From assembly GCA_028829895.1 (NCBI GenBank), contig CM054182.1:5240501-5304500 (forward strand): 64,000 nt of DNA, given 5' to 3'. The notes under the pieces were generated by a model. The model was not told the DNA's origin. It made no database searches and was given only the letters and a program-made list of their open reading frames with translations. The position numbers and the translations under genes are program-made. Below, one piece after another: positions 37,176-49,073 of the stretch (positions within the stretch are counted from its first letter, which is position 1; each line of letters begins with the position of its first letter). The DNA comes from Sinotaia quadrata (taxonomy: Eukaryota > Mollusca > Gastropoda > Architaenioglossa > Viviparidae).

Positions 37176-37670
37176 TTACTTCAGTAACAGAAACTAGGAA
37201 ATAATCGGAAATTTCACCTGAATTTTATTATTGTTCCCAAAAACCTTTCTGATTACTTGTAAGTTGCTTGTACAATTGCAGTTGCCTTAATACTTGCATA
37301 TTTTATGTAAGACTGAAAACTGATTAATTGGACAGTGTTGGTGTCGCAATAGGGCAGAGCTAATGTACAGACACAACTGAAGGTGAAGTCGGGTTTAGCT
37401 TGTTCCGGTGTATCTCCAAGAAACTCGTGTGACATGTGCCAGTTGTCTTAAATTGTTACACAAGACACATTACAGAACACACCATTGTTGTTTGGGGGGT
37501 GGGGCCCATTTTTATTCTGTCATGTAAAGGAACGTTTCGCATCTATGGATTCAGAAATTTTCGTGTCCAAGATGCCGTCCCTCGAACTGAGGAATATGAA
37601 TTCAAAACAAACTCAGACTCAGGAGACATCTCATCAACCTTGCACCTAACTCAACCTACACTCATCGACT
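37176..37670. other. Unique DNA, no gene recognised
   Basis: Start of the 161-codon frame 37436-37921, whose second half is the next array. The first 75 codons have no recognisable family. Confidence 0.4.
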
Positions 37671-37674
37671 TTGA

Positions 37675-37886
37675 ACCTCACTCACCCTGCACCTCATTCA
37701 CCCTGCACCTCATTCACCCTGCACCTCACTCACCCTGCACCTCATTCACCCTGCACCTCATTCACCCTGCACCTCATTCACCCTGCACCTCACTCACCCT
37801 GCACCTCATTCACCCTGCACCTCACTCACCCTGCACCTCACACCCTGCACCTCACTCACCCTGTACCTCATTCACCCTGCACGATC
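37675..37886. repeat. Minisatellite, 16-bp unit, about 13 copies
   Basis: CTCATTCACCCTGCAC and CTCACTCACCCTGCAC units. One unit near 37838 has lost six bases (CTCACACCCTGCAC region). Confidence 0.94.
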
Positions 37887-38371
37887 AGACTCGTTCAGTT
37901 AACCCTTTACTAACTAGGTGAACAATACGTCATTGGCTAGGGTGTATGCTCGAAATTCTGAACTAGTCGTATCCATAGACTCCAAGTATGATCTCGTGAA
38001 GTTAACCCTTATACTCTAATTATTATGTGTTTAATTCGACATAAGTTATTGGTAAGTTGTTGTTTTAAATAAGCATTGTCTCCTGAGTGAGTCTCCCACA
38101 AGATGGTCGATAACTCTGAAGAATATAATCTTAATTAGTATAGACAATGACAAGTTGTGGGACTGCTAGGAAGACTTTTGTAACTATCAGGGGGCTCCCA
38201 AAAGTAAAAGACAAAGATTCGGACAAATTCGAAAGCACTTCTGTGGACATGTTATCAACGACAGAAATGTGTCATTGATCAAAGAATCCAAACTGTTTTA
38301 TAGAAGATTACAAAATGCTTGGAGTAGACTCACTGTCATTATTTCTCTAGCCTTAGGTACCCTGGAACTAT
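37887..38371. other. Unique DNA, no gene recognised
   Basis: Nothing supported. Confidence 0.4.
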
Positions 38372-38380
38372 CCAATTTAT

Positions 38381-38442
<62 letters not shown>

Positions 38443-38865
38443 TCTCATATACATAGTTCTCTTTTCTGTCAAATTTATAGCTCTCTCCCGAATCTGTCAA
38501 ATATGTGCCTCACTCTTGTCTCTGTCAAATTTATAGCTTACTGTCGTGGCTGTCAAATTTATAGCTTACTGTCGTGGCTGTCACATTTATAGCTTGCTGT
38601 CGTGTCTGTCACATTTATAGCTTACTGTCGTGTCTGCCAAATTTATAGCTTACTGTCGTGTCTGTCAAATTTATAGCTTACTGTCGTGTCTGTCACATTT
38701 ATAGCTTACTCTCGTGTCTGTCAAATTTATAGCTTACTGTCGTGTCTGTCACATTTATAGCTTACTGTCGTGTCTGTCAAATTTATAGCTTACTGTCGTG
38801 TCTGTCAAATTTATAGCTCACTCTCGTGTCTGTCAAATTTATAGCTTACTGTCGTGTCTGTCAAG
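38372..38865. repeat. Minisatellite, 28-bp unit, with a (CT)n tract inside its first unit
   Basis: Units TGTCAAATTTATAGCTTACT GTCGTGTC (with CAC for CAA variants) run to 38865. The first unit reads CCAATTTATAGCT, then about 29 CT repeats (38383-38440), then CGTGTC. The dinucleotide tract therefore lies exactly where later units read TACTGT. Confidence 0.93.
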
Positions 38866-39044
38866 CAGCAGTACGTTGATTCTATCAACTTGCTAACGCA
38901 CTCTCTTACTCGAGAAGTTAATGCCACGTTTCTTTATCGATCATATTATTAATATAATCTCTTTCTCTCGGAGAAATTAGTAATACCCTGGTCTTTATCG
39001 GTTATTAATTAACACACTCTCTTATTTGAGATGTTAAGAACTCA

Positions 39045-39165
39045 CTGTCTTGACTGATCAAATTACGCACTCTCTTACTATAATGGTTAATAATGTCTTG
39101 ACTGATCAAATTACGCTCTCTCTTACTATAATGGTTAATAATGTCTTGACTGATCAAGTTATTAA
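39045..39165. repeat. Tandem repeat, about 47-bp unit, two and a half copies
   Basis: TCTTGACTGATCAAATTACG CACTCTCTTACTATAATGGTTAATAATG repeated, with one CA lost in the second copy. Confidence 0.9.
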
Positions 39166-39244
39166 TTAATGAATTCTTATCTGAAAAGTTAACAGCACAC
39201 TGAGTCAGTTTTGAAGCGATTGACACTACTAACTACCCTTCATT

Positions 39245-39636
39245 CTTGTTAGTAACAAGCTGTCTTGATCACAAAACAGACATTATTAATACACAAGTGT
39301 CTTGTTAGTAACAAGCTGTCTTGATCACAAAACAGACATTATTAATACACAAGTGTCTTGTTAGTAACAAGCTGTCTTGATCACAAAACAGACATTATTA
39401 ATACACAAGTGTCTTGTTAGTAACAAGCTGTCTTGATCACAAAACAGACATTATTAATATACTAGTGTCTTGTTAGTAACAAGCTGTCTTGATCACAAAA
39501 CAGACATTATTAATACACTAGTGTCTTGTTAGTAACAAGCTGTCTTGATCACAAAACAGACATTATTAATACACTAGTGTCTTGTTAGTAACAAGCTGTC
39601 TTGATCACAAAACAGACATTATTAATACACTAGTGT
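39245..39636. repeat. Minisatellite, 56-bp unit with a 15-bp palindrome, seven copies
   Basis: Units start at 39245, 39301, 39357, 39413, 39469, 39525 and 39581 with CTTGTTAGTAACAAG, a perfect 7-bp inverted repeat around one base. Left units end ACACAAGTGT and right units ACACTAGTGT. Confidence 0.96.
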
Positions 39637-39919
39637 CATGATAGTAGCATTGTAGCATAAATCTATTTTATCAATGCAATGAGTTGTTCTTTCAAAAGTT
39701 AGTAGTAAATAATCTTTATCTCTATCAACTTTGTAGTTTATGTTTAACTTTTAATTAAATAAAAATTCTTTCTATCAACAGGATAGCAAATAAAACACTG
39801 TTTCTGTAATGTTAGTATTTTATTGGGTTCCCCCCCACACCATCACTATCTCTGTAATGTTACTATTGTATTGTTAGTTACCCTCTCAGTTAAGAGTAAA
39901 TTAAGCACTGTGTATATCT

Positions 39920-40030
39920 GTCAAGTCAGTAAAGGAAACCGAAAACACTGTGTCTATCATTCAAGTCAGTAAAGGAAACTGAAAACGCTGTGTCTGTCAA
40001 GTCAGTAAAGGTAACCGAAAACACTGATAA
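39920..40030. repeat. Short array of about 36-40 bp, three copies
   Basis: TCAAGTCAGTAAAGGAAACC GAAAACACTGTGTCT recurs with small indels. Confidence 0.85.
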
Positions 40031-40263
40031 CCGACATTTAACTTCGTCACCAACGATGCGTTTTGGGGAGTTTTGTTTCACTTTACGATCATAGGTATTT
40101 GAGACCACTCTTTATAGGAAACACCATTAACGAATTCATTTACTGAACATCGACAGAAATAACCATAAAGACTGTTACTTATAAGAGGAGAGAATTTATG
40201 TTGAAGGGAGAATACAACGCGTACCATTAACAATGCCAGCATAGCCGTGGAATTTGCTGAAAA

Positions 40264-40491
40264 GATTTTCTACAAAAGTGTTATTATATTGGAAACACAT
40301 AAACCCCTCCATGTCTAAAAGATTTTCTACAAAAGTGTTATTATATTGGAAACACATAAACCCCTCCATGTCTAAAAGATTTTCTACAAAAGTGTAATTA
40401 TATTGGAAACACATAAACCCCTCGATGTCTAAATGATTTTCTACAAAAGTGTAATTGTATTGGAAACACATAAACCCCTCGATGTCTAAAA
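40264..40491. repeat. Minisatellite, 57-bp unit, four copies
   Basis: GATTTTCTACAAAAGTGTTA starts at 40264, 40321, 40378 and 40435. The minus-strand 104-codon frame with 19-residue repeats is an artefact of the period. Confidence 0.95.
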
Positions 40492-41129
40492 CGCGAATAG
40501 GATTTTCCAAGTTTAGTCGACGTCACTGGAAGGAAACTATATATGGTCTTCTTTGACCTAAGCATTCAGGAGCTTTTAGGGAGGTCGGTCGCCTTTGCAC
40601 ATTGTGGAAAAGAGAAAGGGAGATTACTCACGTGTGCACTTCAACGGCAAGTAAGCCATTGCCTTAACAATCCCTATTCGGCTTTTACTTTGTGGAACAG
40701 TGTCTTGTCATGAAAGTGTATGTGTGTTGGTAAGTGCGTAGATATTTGTAAGTATGTATATCAGCAACTGTATGTGAATCTGTGTTTTTTGCCTGTGTAT
40801 GTGAATGTGTTTCTGTGCTTTTATTTGAGTGTGTCTGTGTGCGTGCGAGCGTGCGTGCGTGCGTGCGTGTGTGTGTGTGTGTGTGTTTGCTATCAAGAAA
40901 CAATAAAGAAACAGACAACCATAAGGGATTTAGAAGTTAAAAATTAATTAAATTAGAACCAATCCGAAACCATTTTAGTTAACTAAAGCGTCAAATTCGA
41001 TAAAATTCATTTCTTGAAAGAAATAATTTATAATGGTGAACTTAAGAGATAAACCATTTTCATAAAGACAAGACAGAAAAGAAAGACGAAGTTAAACATA
41101 CAACGATCTTTTTCTTAAAATATTTTTAA
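40492..41129. other. Unique DNA with TG patch
   Basis: TG/GTGCG-rich patch at about 40835-40885. No gene recognised. Confidence 0.45.
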
Positions 41130-41298
41130 TATATATATAATACAATTGTTACGGTAATGAAATAATATATATAATATATATATAATTGTTACAGTAATGA
41201 AATAATATATATAATACAATTGTTAAAGTAATGAAATAATATATATAATACAATTGTTACGGTAATGAAATAATATATATAATACAATTGTTACGGTA
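41130..41298. repeat. AT-rich minisatellite, about 34-bp unit, five copies
   Basis: ACAATTGTTACGGTAATGAA ATAATATATATAAT. The first unit contains a longer ATAT run. Confidence 0.92.
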
Positions 41299-41868
41299 CA
41301 AAGGGTATTTCATCCATCTTTAGATTCTCAGGGATTCATAACACTGTAAGACTTGTCAGAGCGGACCTGACTTTAGATCTCGCATTTTGCATCTACGCGT
41401 CAGCTCTTGCGTGTACACCTTGGCTATTGCTGGACATATTATACAAACTTAGCCTAGTAGGTCAGCTTGTAATCCAGATACTTAGCCCAACTGACCACGT
41501 GACCTGTTCGGCTTATTTTTGTGCACGCTAAAATCAATCTCAAAGCCAAGTAAGAGTTATCCTGCTGTTGTCAGAGAAACATAGTTAAGAAAACTATCCC
41601 AGAACTCCACTGGTTTAAAGGCTTTGATGGCAAAAAATCAGACAGGTTGAACTTACTATCAGACCACATGGATATCTATGATTACATCTGTGTACATCTA
41701 TGTGTATTCACTTATATATTTATCTGTTATATTGATTCATTCCTTTCTATTTCTTCTTTCACTCATCTGTCATATATTTCATTCTGTTTCCTACCTATGA
41801 ACGACATGCATCAGTTATTACTTTAGTGTTTACTAGAAATTTAGGGAAAGAGTGTTCGTTGTTCTAGA
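41299..41868. other. Unique DNA, no gene recognised
   Basis: Nothing supported. Confidence 0.4.
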
Positions 41869-41945
41869 ATTGGCACACTATTGGCACACTATTGGCACAC
41901 TATTGGCACCCTATTGGCACACTATTGGCACACTATTGGCACCCT
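41869..41945. repeat. 12-bp tandem repeat, about six and a half copies
   Basis: ATTGGCACACT-A units. Two read CACCCT instead of CACACT. Confidence 0.96.
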
Positions 41946-41978
41946 AAACATCAAGTATCCGCTATCTTTTTGACTCAT

Positions 41979-42828
41979 GCTTTTATTTCACTATTTCAGT
42001 AATCTCACAAGTTATGTTTTACTTCCATTGCTTAAAATGTTTTTGCTTTTATTTCACTATTTCAATAATCTCACAAAATATGTTTTACTTCCATTGCTTA
42101 AAATGTTTTTGCTTTTATTTCACTATTTCAATAATTTCACAAAATATGTTTTACTTCCATTGCTTAAAATGTTTTTGCTTTTATTTCACTATTTCAATAA
42201 TTTCACAAAATATGTTTTACTTCCATTGCTTAAAATGTTTTTGCTTTTATTTCACTATTTCAATAATTTCACAAAATATGTTTTACTTCCATTGCTTAAA
42301 ATGTTTTTGCTTTTATTTCACTATTTCAATAATTTCACAAAATATGTTTTACTTCCATTGCTTAAAATGTTTTTGCTTTTATTTCACTATTTCAATAATT
42401 TCACAAAATATGTTTTACTTCCATTGCTTAAAATGTTTTTGCTTTTATTTCACTATTTCAATAATTTCACAAAATATGTTTTACTTCCATTGCTTAAAAT
42501 GTTTTTGCTTTTATTTCACTATTTCAATAATTTCACAAAATATGTTTTACTTCCATTGCTTAAAATGTTTTTGCTTTTATTTCACTATTTCAATAATCTC
42601 ACAAGATATGTTTTACTTCCATTGCTTAAAATGTTTTTGCTTTTATTTCACTATTTCAATAATCTCACAAATTATGTTTTACTTCCATTGCTTAAAATGT
42701 TTTTGCTTTTATTTCACTATTTCAATAATCTCACAAATTATGTTTTACTTCCATTGCTTAAAATGTTTTTGCTTTTATTTCACTATTTCAATAATCTCAC
42801 AAATTATGTTTTACTTCCATTGCTTAAA
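41979..42828. repeat. Minisatellite, 66-bp unit, 13 copies
   Basis: GCTTTTATTTCACTATTTCA starts at 41979 and every 66 bp to 42771. Central units (about 42111-42580) look identical with AATTTCACAAAAT, while outer units carry AATCTCACAAGTT or AATCTCACAAATT. Two plus-strand frames of 301 and 357 codons with 22-residue repeats arise because the unit is stop-free in two frames. I do not call them genes. Confidence 0.97.
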
Positions 42829-42890
42829 GTTTACTCAATTAATAATAAGCATTTACTTGAGATGTTATTTTCTTTTCTTTAAGGTCTTTT

Positions 42891-43163
42891 CTTACCCCAT
42901 CATGGTTCAAAAGTGGGTCTGCCTTGGCTTCAAGTCTCGTAAAATTTTGAGTTGGAGTCGGAACATTTTTACCAACTCCGACTCCACTAATCAACAACAG
43001 ACTCCTGATTCTAACTCTCGACTCCAACTCCCGACTCTGACTCCGACTCCACTAATCAACAACAGACTCCATGACTTTAACTCTTGACTCCAACTCCCAA
43101 CTCCGATTCCGCTAATCAACAACAGGCTCCATGACTCTGACTCTCGACTCCACAGCCCTGCTT
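42891..43163 (-). repeat. GGAGTCGG-type interspersed repeat, copy 2, expanded
   Basis: On the minus strand it reads AGGGCTGTGGAGTCG, then about three tandem units of about 65 bp with TGTTGTTGATTAGTGGAGTC, then GGAGTTGGTAAAAAT, TTTTACGAGA and TTTTGAACCATGATGGGGTAA. Order and ends match copy 1 (12644-12783), which has only one central unit. Confidence 0.85.
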
Positions 43164-43169
43164 AAACTA

Positions 43170-43480
43170 TTGTGTTCCATAGTAGATTGCCTGCCCTCTG
43201 ATTCATAGCTGAACTTTATTGTGTTCCATAAGAATCGCTCTCTGATTCATAGCTGAACTTTATTGTGTTCCAGAGGAATTGCTCTCTGATTCATAGATGG
43301 TGGTCTATAAACGATTGTTCCATACTATATCACTTTCTGACTCCTACTTGGAGTTTAAACTATTGTGTTCCATAGCCTCACAATCATAGCAGATTATAAA
43401 CAATTGTCCCATAGTATATAGTTCTCTGACTCATAGCTGAACTTAAACTATTGTGTTTTATTATAATAGATCACTCTGTT
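43170..43480. repeat. Degenerate array of about 57 bp (TTGTGTTCCATAG..TCTCTGATTCATAGCTGAACTT)
   Basis: Four to five strongly diverged units. The phrase ATTGTGTTCCATA recurs at irregular spacing. Confidence 0.75.
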
Positions 43481-43654
43481 TCAAATCTAGTCTTTAAGAA
43501 TTGTCTTTCCTTGCAGGCTCATTTTCTAGCCTTGACAGTTAATAAGCGGTTCTTAAAACTACTGAGGTCCTGGTAGCTCGCTCCCTAATCTTAACTGTTT
43601 AAGTACTATTGTGTTCTCTGGTAGCTCCTCTTTATTTTAAAGCTGGTTTTAAAA

Positions 43655-43795
43655 CTATTGTCATCATCATAATTATAATCATCATCGTTATTATTATTGT
43701 TATTGGTGTGGTTTTAGTGGTGTTGATTTGGTGTTGTTACGTATTATTATTGTTATTATTATTACTACTACTATTTCGGTGGTGGTGGCAGTAGT
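43655..43795. repeat. ATT/ATC/GTT trinucleotide low-complexity DNA
   Basis: ATCATCATAATTATAATCAT, TTATTATTGTTATT and GGTGGTGG patches. Confidence 0.8.
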
Positions 43796-43944
43796 TATTG
43801 GTACGTTGCAACTTTATTGTTTCTTCGTAGAAATAATCTTTGTTCAATGAACTAAAATAACTGCATTTTAGTATTTCTATTTTTAGCGCTTCATAATAAT
43901 TACAATCACTCAAAGCTTTATAGTCAGGTCAGTTCACTAATCCG

Positions 43945-44035
43945 GAGCATAGGAGTTAAATGTATAATCTGAGGAAACTCCAACTGCCGTAAACGGCAGG
44001 CTGGGGTTCGAGTCCCAATCTGCTGCTTGAGAGGT
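43945..44035 (+). other. tRNA-like sequence, possible SINE head or tRNA pseudogene
   Basis: B-box match GGTTCGAGTCC at 44005-44015, with T-arm-like pairing around it. Upstream a hairpin CTGCC GTAAACG GGCAG has anticodon-arm geometry (5-bp stem, 7-nt loop with T in the second loop position). I see no acceptor stem complementary to the 3' side and no good A box. The call is tentative. Confidence 0.35.
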
Positions 44036-46400
44036 CAGCATCTGAATTTGGCATTCCCCCCCCCCCCGCACTAGCTGCAGCTGTTGCAGTTGTACTGCTG
44101 TGAGTATGCTGGTAATTGTTTTTTAAATGTTACATTTTATCGTTTGAATTACTTTCGCCGGCATATTTAATCACACTCAAGAGCATATATGACTCCCAGA
44201 AAGCTACTGAAATGTTCTGGGCTAAAACCTAATGAAGCCACAAAGGGGAGATCACTCATAATCGACGCAGCTGAAATGCTGTCTCTCGAGAAGTCCATTA
44301 TTAATTTGTTCCTAAAGGGCAGACAATTTATTACCTTTTCCAGACTGTAATTCCAAATACCATCTGATGCATGTAGCCTCCACTCGGGTCCGGCTACTTA
44401 CAAGCACAGGCGAGGTTCGAGTCACGAGATCATTACAGCCAGCGGATCCTGCAACTATTGATTGGCCAGTTCCTACAGGAAGCCCAAAACCTGGGCGCAG
44501 CTCTTGTCAACGGGTGGTTGTAGTGCAAATCCTGGTGCCCTTTGGCCTAAGTGGTGGCGTCGTTCATTTGACACAACGGCGACATTGCCTGCAGACGTTC
44601 AATGTTAGGAAAACTGGTACACACAAGAGCGAGGGTAGAGCGAAAATCTAAAAATAAGTCATTCGACACTCAGCGGGACAGTTTCCGGGGAGAAAACAAG
44701 TGTGGAATACACTGGGTCCGAAGGTAAACAAATTCCCTCCAAGTTACACGATTCAATTCTAGGTGGAGAGTTGTTTTTTAAAATAAATCTAATAAGGATA
44801 TTTATCAGTTAACGCTCAATATATTTAATTTCCATTTCAAAATCTGTTCAATATGGGTTCAGCTCAACAACCTCAAGCTACGGAGATTCTGCGTGAGTGT
44901 GAAATCCAGATTGGGGTGCGTGGGCATAAAACTCTGACCATCCGCCCCACCTCATGACTGCTCAGTTCTTTAAGTCACTACACTTTTAATTTAATCCACC
45001 ACCATCTTTAATTCTCCACCCCACCTTTAAGGCTAAGTGCTCGCCCTTTATCATCCCTTAAAATGATCAGTGTCAGTGTAAAAATGGTGAGGTATATTGG
45101 TTTTAAACGAACGGAACCGAAGTAATAATCCCTCCACTCGCTAACAAAACACGCCGGTTAGTTTTCACCTTTCCACTTTAACGAAGTCACGGAGTCACGA
45201 ATGTTAGACGAGAAGTAACAAAAGCGAACCTCACGCTTTGATCACGTGTTCATCTTGAGATCTCCAAGACGACTGTTCTTCCTCATTCTGACACTAAATC
45301 TTCTGGTGCTTGTAGCGTCCATTTTAATTTAGTCACCTCGGCAGGCAAGAAAACAAGACAGAGTTATTTTAATCAGCTCTGTAAATAAACCATTAGTATT
45401 GATCACTGGGTTTGTCGTTGGAAGATGCCACCAAGAGATTAAGTCACGAAGTTTAAATCACAGAAAATAACACTGATTAAATAGGTTCACAACTAATCAA
45501 TCATTACATTTCTCTATATATAGTGTTTCAACACGTTCGCAGTTTTCTCTCTATCACGCACACAAACATTCTTAGTGTTTCTTCACAAATGCATATAGCT
45601 CTTCTTAAAACATTTCTACACGTTCATATACAAGTATCACAGTTATTTCTACAACTCATACACAGTTACCTCTTCCTCAGCAATGTACACTATAACAATA
45701 TTTCTACAGTCAAACACAGATATCTCTTCATCGTTTATCTCTACTGTCTAACAATATTTCTACAATATAACACAGCTATCTTTTCGTCGCAAATCTACAC
45801 TACCTCACAATATTTCCACAGCTCTACATCACATATCTATTCGATAATTCCTAGTCCCATTTATACACTGTGACATTGTTTCTGAGTTTATTAATATGCA
45901 TGATTTCTCATCTTTTAATAGTTAGCATTACAATTGTCATTTTATGTCCTACCTTGCCTATTAGCTGTTAAACGGCCATTATTGATTTCAGAATCTACTT
46001 TGTAATTTTAAATAATTTCTAGAGTATTTCTATACATAACCGTAATCAGGCACACGCCCAAATTGTTAGCTTCTTGCAGGTCTTCAGTGATTCAATAGTT
46101 TAACGACCCATCTTCTTCACTTGCACATTCTATCTAGCTGTTAATTAACGAAACTTACAGATGGTTAACAATAACAAAGAGCGAATCTTAATCTTCTGAT
46201 GTCTCCAGTATCGTTATCAACCAAATCAAACGATTCCTTAAATTATTAAAATATTACAATTAGCATTTGTGTGTGTGTTCTTCCGTTTCGCTGTTATTTA
46301 CAAATAATAATTAATGAGTCTTGTTCCTCTTTCAGAGTATCATAATTAGTACATCACTAGATTATGATAACTACACAGCATCGTAAGATCATCGCTGAGT
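44036..46400. other. Unique stretch, no gene recognised
   Basis: C-run near 44055-44068. A second weak B-box-like GGTTCGAGTCA lies at about 44414-44424. Frames at 44367-44651 (94 codons) and 45523-45873 (116 codons, Ser/Ile/His-rich with ACAATATTTCTACA echoes every 50 bp or so) are not recognised. Nothing is strong enough to call. Confidence 0.4.
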
Positions 46401-46555
46401 AAGCGCCATCATCGAAAAGCAAGCTCCATCGTCACAAAGCAAGCTCCATCATCAAAAAGCAAGCTCCATCATCAAAAAGCAAGCTCCATCATCAAAAAGC
46501 AAGGTCCATCATCAAAAAGTAAAGTCCATCGTCACAAAGCAAGCTCCATCACCAA
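46401..46555. repeat. Minisatellite, 20-bp unit, about seven copies
   Basis: CATCATCAAAAAGCAAGCTC with GTCACAAAGC variants. Confidence 0.93.
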
Positions 46556-47035
46556 AGAGATCAAATCTTTATCCTGTTCAAAACATGGCGACAGATACAA
46601 ATATACAGGCGTCATAACGCCAATCACTATATTGATTCTGGCTCGTACATCACTTAGAAATAAACACAACTATTTAATCAATAAATTCTGTATGCAGGAA
46701 TGTCTAACTGCCTTTTGAATTGTTAGTCACACTACGTGTATCTTATCCTTACTGACAAGATTATTACTGGAATAATTTGGGGTTCTTTTCTTCATCCACC
46801 AAGAGAAAATAACACTTTGTACTTATGCACTTAAGTGAGTGTACAGAAACCTTACAGAATGTTCTGCTTTAACTCTGAGAGAAGAGGGTTGCATAATATA
46901 GAAATTAATTCTTCCCACCCTACCCCACCCCGCCAGGATCTCATACGCAATTGCAAGTTTCTCTATTGCCACTGGATGACGGACCCACCAACATATATAT
47001 AAGCAATACTAATTGTAAAAATATTTCAAGACACA
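46556..47035. other. Unique DNA, no gene recognised
   Basis: Nothing supported. Confidence 0.4.
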
Positions 47036-47044
47036 GCATTTCTA

Positions 47045-47345
47045 TCACAAGTGTGGATTTCTCAGGTCGCTGACTAAAGTGACCTTTGTATCATAAGTGT
47101 GGGCTTTCCAGGTCGCTGACTAAAGTGATCTTTGTATCACAAGTGTGGGCTTTCCAGGTCGCTGACTAAAGTGATCTTATCTGTGAATTTATAACATAAA
47201 TGTGGCTTTCCAGGACGCTTACTAGCGTGAACTTCTTGTCACTATTGTGGTTTTCGAGGTCACTGAATAATGGGAAGTGGCTTCCAGGTCGCTGATTAGT
47301 GTGAGCTTTGTATCACAAAACGTAGCTTTACAGATCGCTGAAAAA
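47045..47345. repeat. Minisatellite, 46-bp unit, six copies, decaying to the right
   Basis: ATCACAAGTGTGGGCTTTCC AGGTCGCTGACTAAAGTGATCTTTGT. The first three units are close, the later ones diverged. Confidence 0.9.
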
Positions 47346-47900
47346 TGGAAACTGGCTTTCTACGTTGCCCAGCATTTTGTTGCCAGCACGCATTCTGCTT
47401 CACTGGCATGCTTGACGTTTAGTGCCGTCAAGTGCTATTGTTGCCTCACCGTGACGCTCCCGTGAGATATGACGATACGGATTTTTAGATCTGGAGTCTG
47501 TATCGACGCGAGGAGCTACCCTAGGAGACCTGTTTGAAATACTTTGCACCTGGTAGGGTTTTCCCCCTCTTATGAGTTCGGTTAGATAGTGTTTGACAGC
47601 GAACTTCTTAATTAACGTTAACCTGAAATATTTCGACGACAGCGGCTTGTAAACCTGTCACCCTGCACACCCCTAGACGATGTTTACAATCACAATCACA
47701 AGCAATGCACATAAAAGATGTGAACAGGTGACTCATTAGGCATAGCCTCGCTAAATAGTTCTTTCCTTTCAAAGTTTATTTCTTTAAGTTTAGGATAAAA
47801 TCCACAAAAGTAATTAGTACTCAATACACACGCGCATATGTAAATGTACAAGCATTACACGTGCGCACATGCAAGCACACGTAATTACGCGTCGACATTC
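47346..47900. other. Unique DNA, no gene recognised
   Basis: Nothing supported. Confidence 0.4.
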
Positions 47901-48320
47901 TCTCTCACACACACACATACACTCAAACATACACGCACATACTACTCTCAAACAAACACGCACATATATACTCTCAAACACACACACATACTACTCTCAA
48001 ACATACACACATACTACTCTCAAACATACACGCACATACATACTCTCAAACATACACACATACTACTCTCAAACATACACACACATACATACTCTCAAAC
48101 ATACACGCACATACATACTCTCAAACACACACGCATACTTCTCTCAAACATACACACACATACATTCTCTCAAACGAACACACAGACTACTCTCAAATAC
48201 ACAAATAATACATACTCTCAGACATACACACACAGACTACTTTTAAACATACACACACAGACTACTCTCAGACATACACGCACAGACTACTCTCAGACAT
48301 ACGCACACAGACTACTGTCT
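47901..48320. repeat. CA-rich minisatellite, about 24-27-bp unit
   Basis: CTCTCAAACATACACGCACA TACTA units with variants ending AGACTACT on the right. Thr/His/Tyr-rich plus frames of 125 and 170 codons are artefacts. Confidence 0.9.
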
Positions 48321-48394
48321 ATAGGTATGAATATGGAGATTAACTGTGACACATAAGAAAGAGTACATTGTAGATACTCAAGTTTGGAGATAAT

Positions 48395-48560
48395 CGTCCA
48401 GGAATACACTATTAAAATGATTGTCCATAGATAGACCCGTAAAGAAGTGGTTGTCTGTAGACTCATCAATAAAAAAGAAGAGTGTAGAAACTCTGTTAAA
48501 GAGCAGGTTGTCTGTAGACAAACAGGTAAAGAAAAGATTGTCTGCAGATATATTTGTTAT
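48395..48560. repeat. Degenerate array of about 30 bp (GTTGTCTGTAGAC..GTAAAGAA)
   Basis: Four to five diverged units of GATTGTCTGTAGACAAACAG GTAAAGAA type. Related words (ATGATTGTCCCATAGACTCA) form the array at 50415-50598, which may be a relative. Confidence 0.7.
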
Positions 48561-49073
48561 GGGTCAATGGCAAATAATGCCTGACCTCCTATCTAAAATG
48601 TATTTTCATTGTAATATTAAGCTCTTGGATATTTCCATCTTTTGTATCAAACATTCCTTTGCACTAGCGATTGCAGCCAAGTTATGTAATTGTATGCATC
48701 ATGCTGTAGTGGATTACGGGTAGTTAGGAAATCATGCTGATCACTATAAGCAGATTACGTAATACACTCGAATGATAGTGGAGGGGAGGGGGGTTGTTGT
48801 TCAAACCCAATGCTCGATCAACTGAGTTCCTGCCATTAGTTAATAGATAAGCATAAATACCATGAAACTGAATTGAGAAATTATTCATTAGGGGACTTTG
48901 CCTAGACTTACAAAGGCTGCTCATATTCAGTGAATCAAAGATAAGCCCACTAAAATATCCAGACATGGTAGCACATTGATTTCTTAATATTTGTTAATTA
49001 TATTTTATTATGAATGTTGTAGCATGATTTTGTATTTTACTGTGATTGATTTGAATTGTTGCTATTTCTCCTG
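48561..49073. other. Unique DNA, weak tRNA D-arm-like motif on minus strand
   Basis: On the minus strand, the complement of about 48805-48832 reads AACTCAGTTGATCGAGCATT followed at once by GGGTTTGAAC. This looks like a D-arm fused to a T-arm without an anticodon arm. It could be a decayed tRNA-like sequence or chance. Confidence 0.25.

Noticed and set aside
39245..39636. CRISPR-like regular array with a palindromic repeat
   Set aside because: Units are directly tandem without unique spacers, no cas genes are present, and the DNA is eukaryotic.
41977..43087. Two long plus-strand frames of 301 and 357 codons
   Set aside because: They are the 66-bp minisatellite read in two frames. The period is divisible by three and the unit lacks stops, so length alone means nothing. 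Composition is low-complexity Phe/Leu/Cys.
43945..44035. Functional tRNA gene
   Set aside because: B box and an anticodon-arm-like hairpin are present, but no acceptor stem and no convincing A box.
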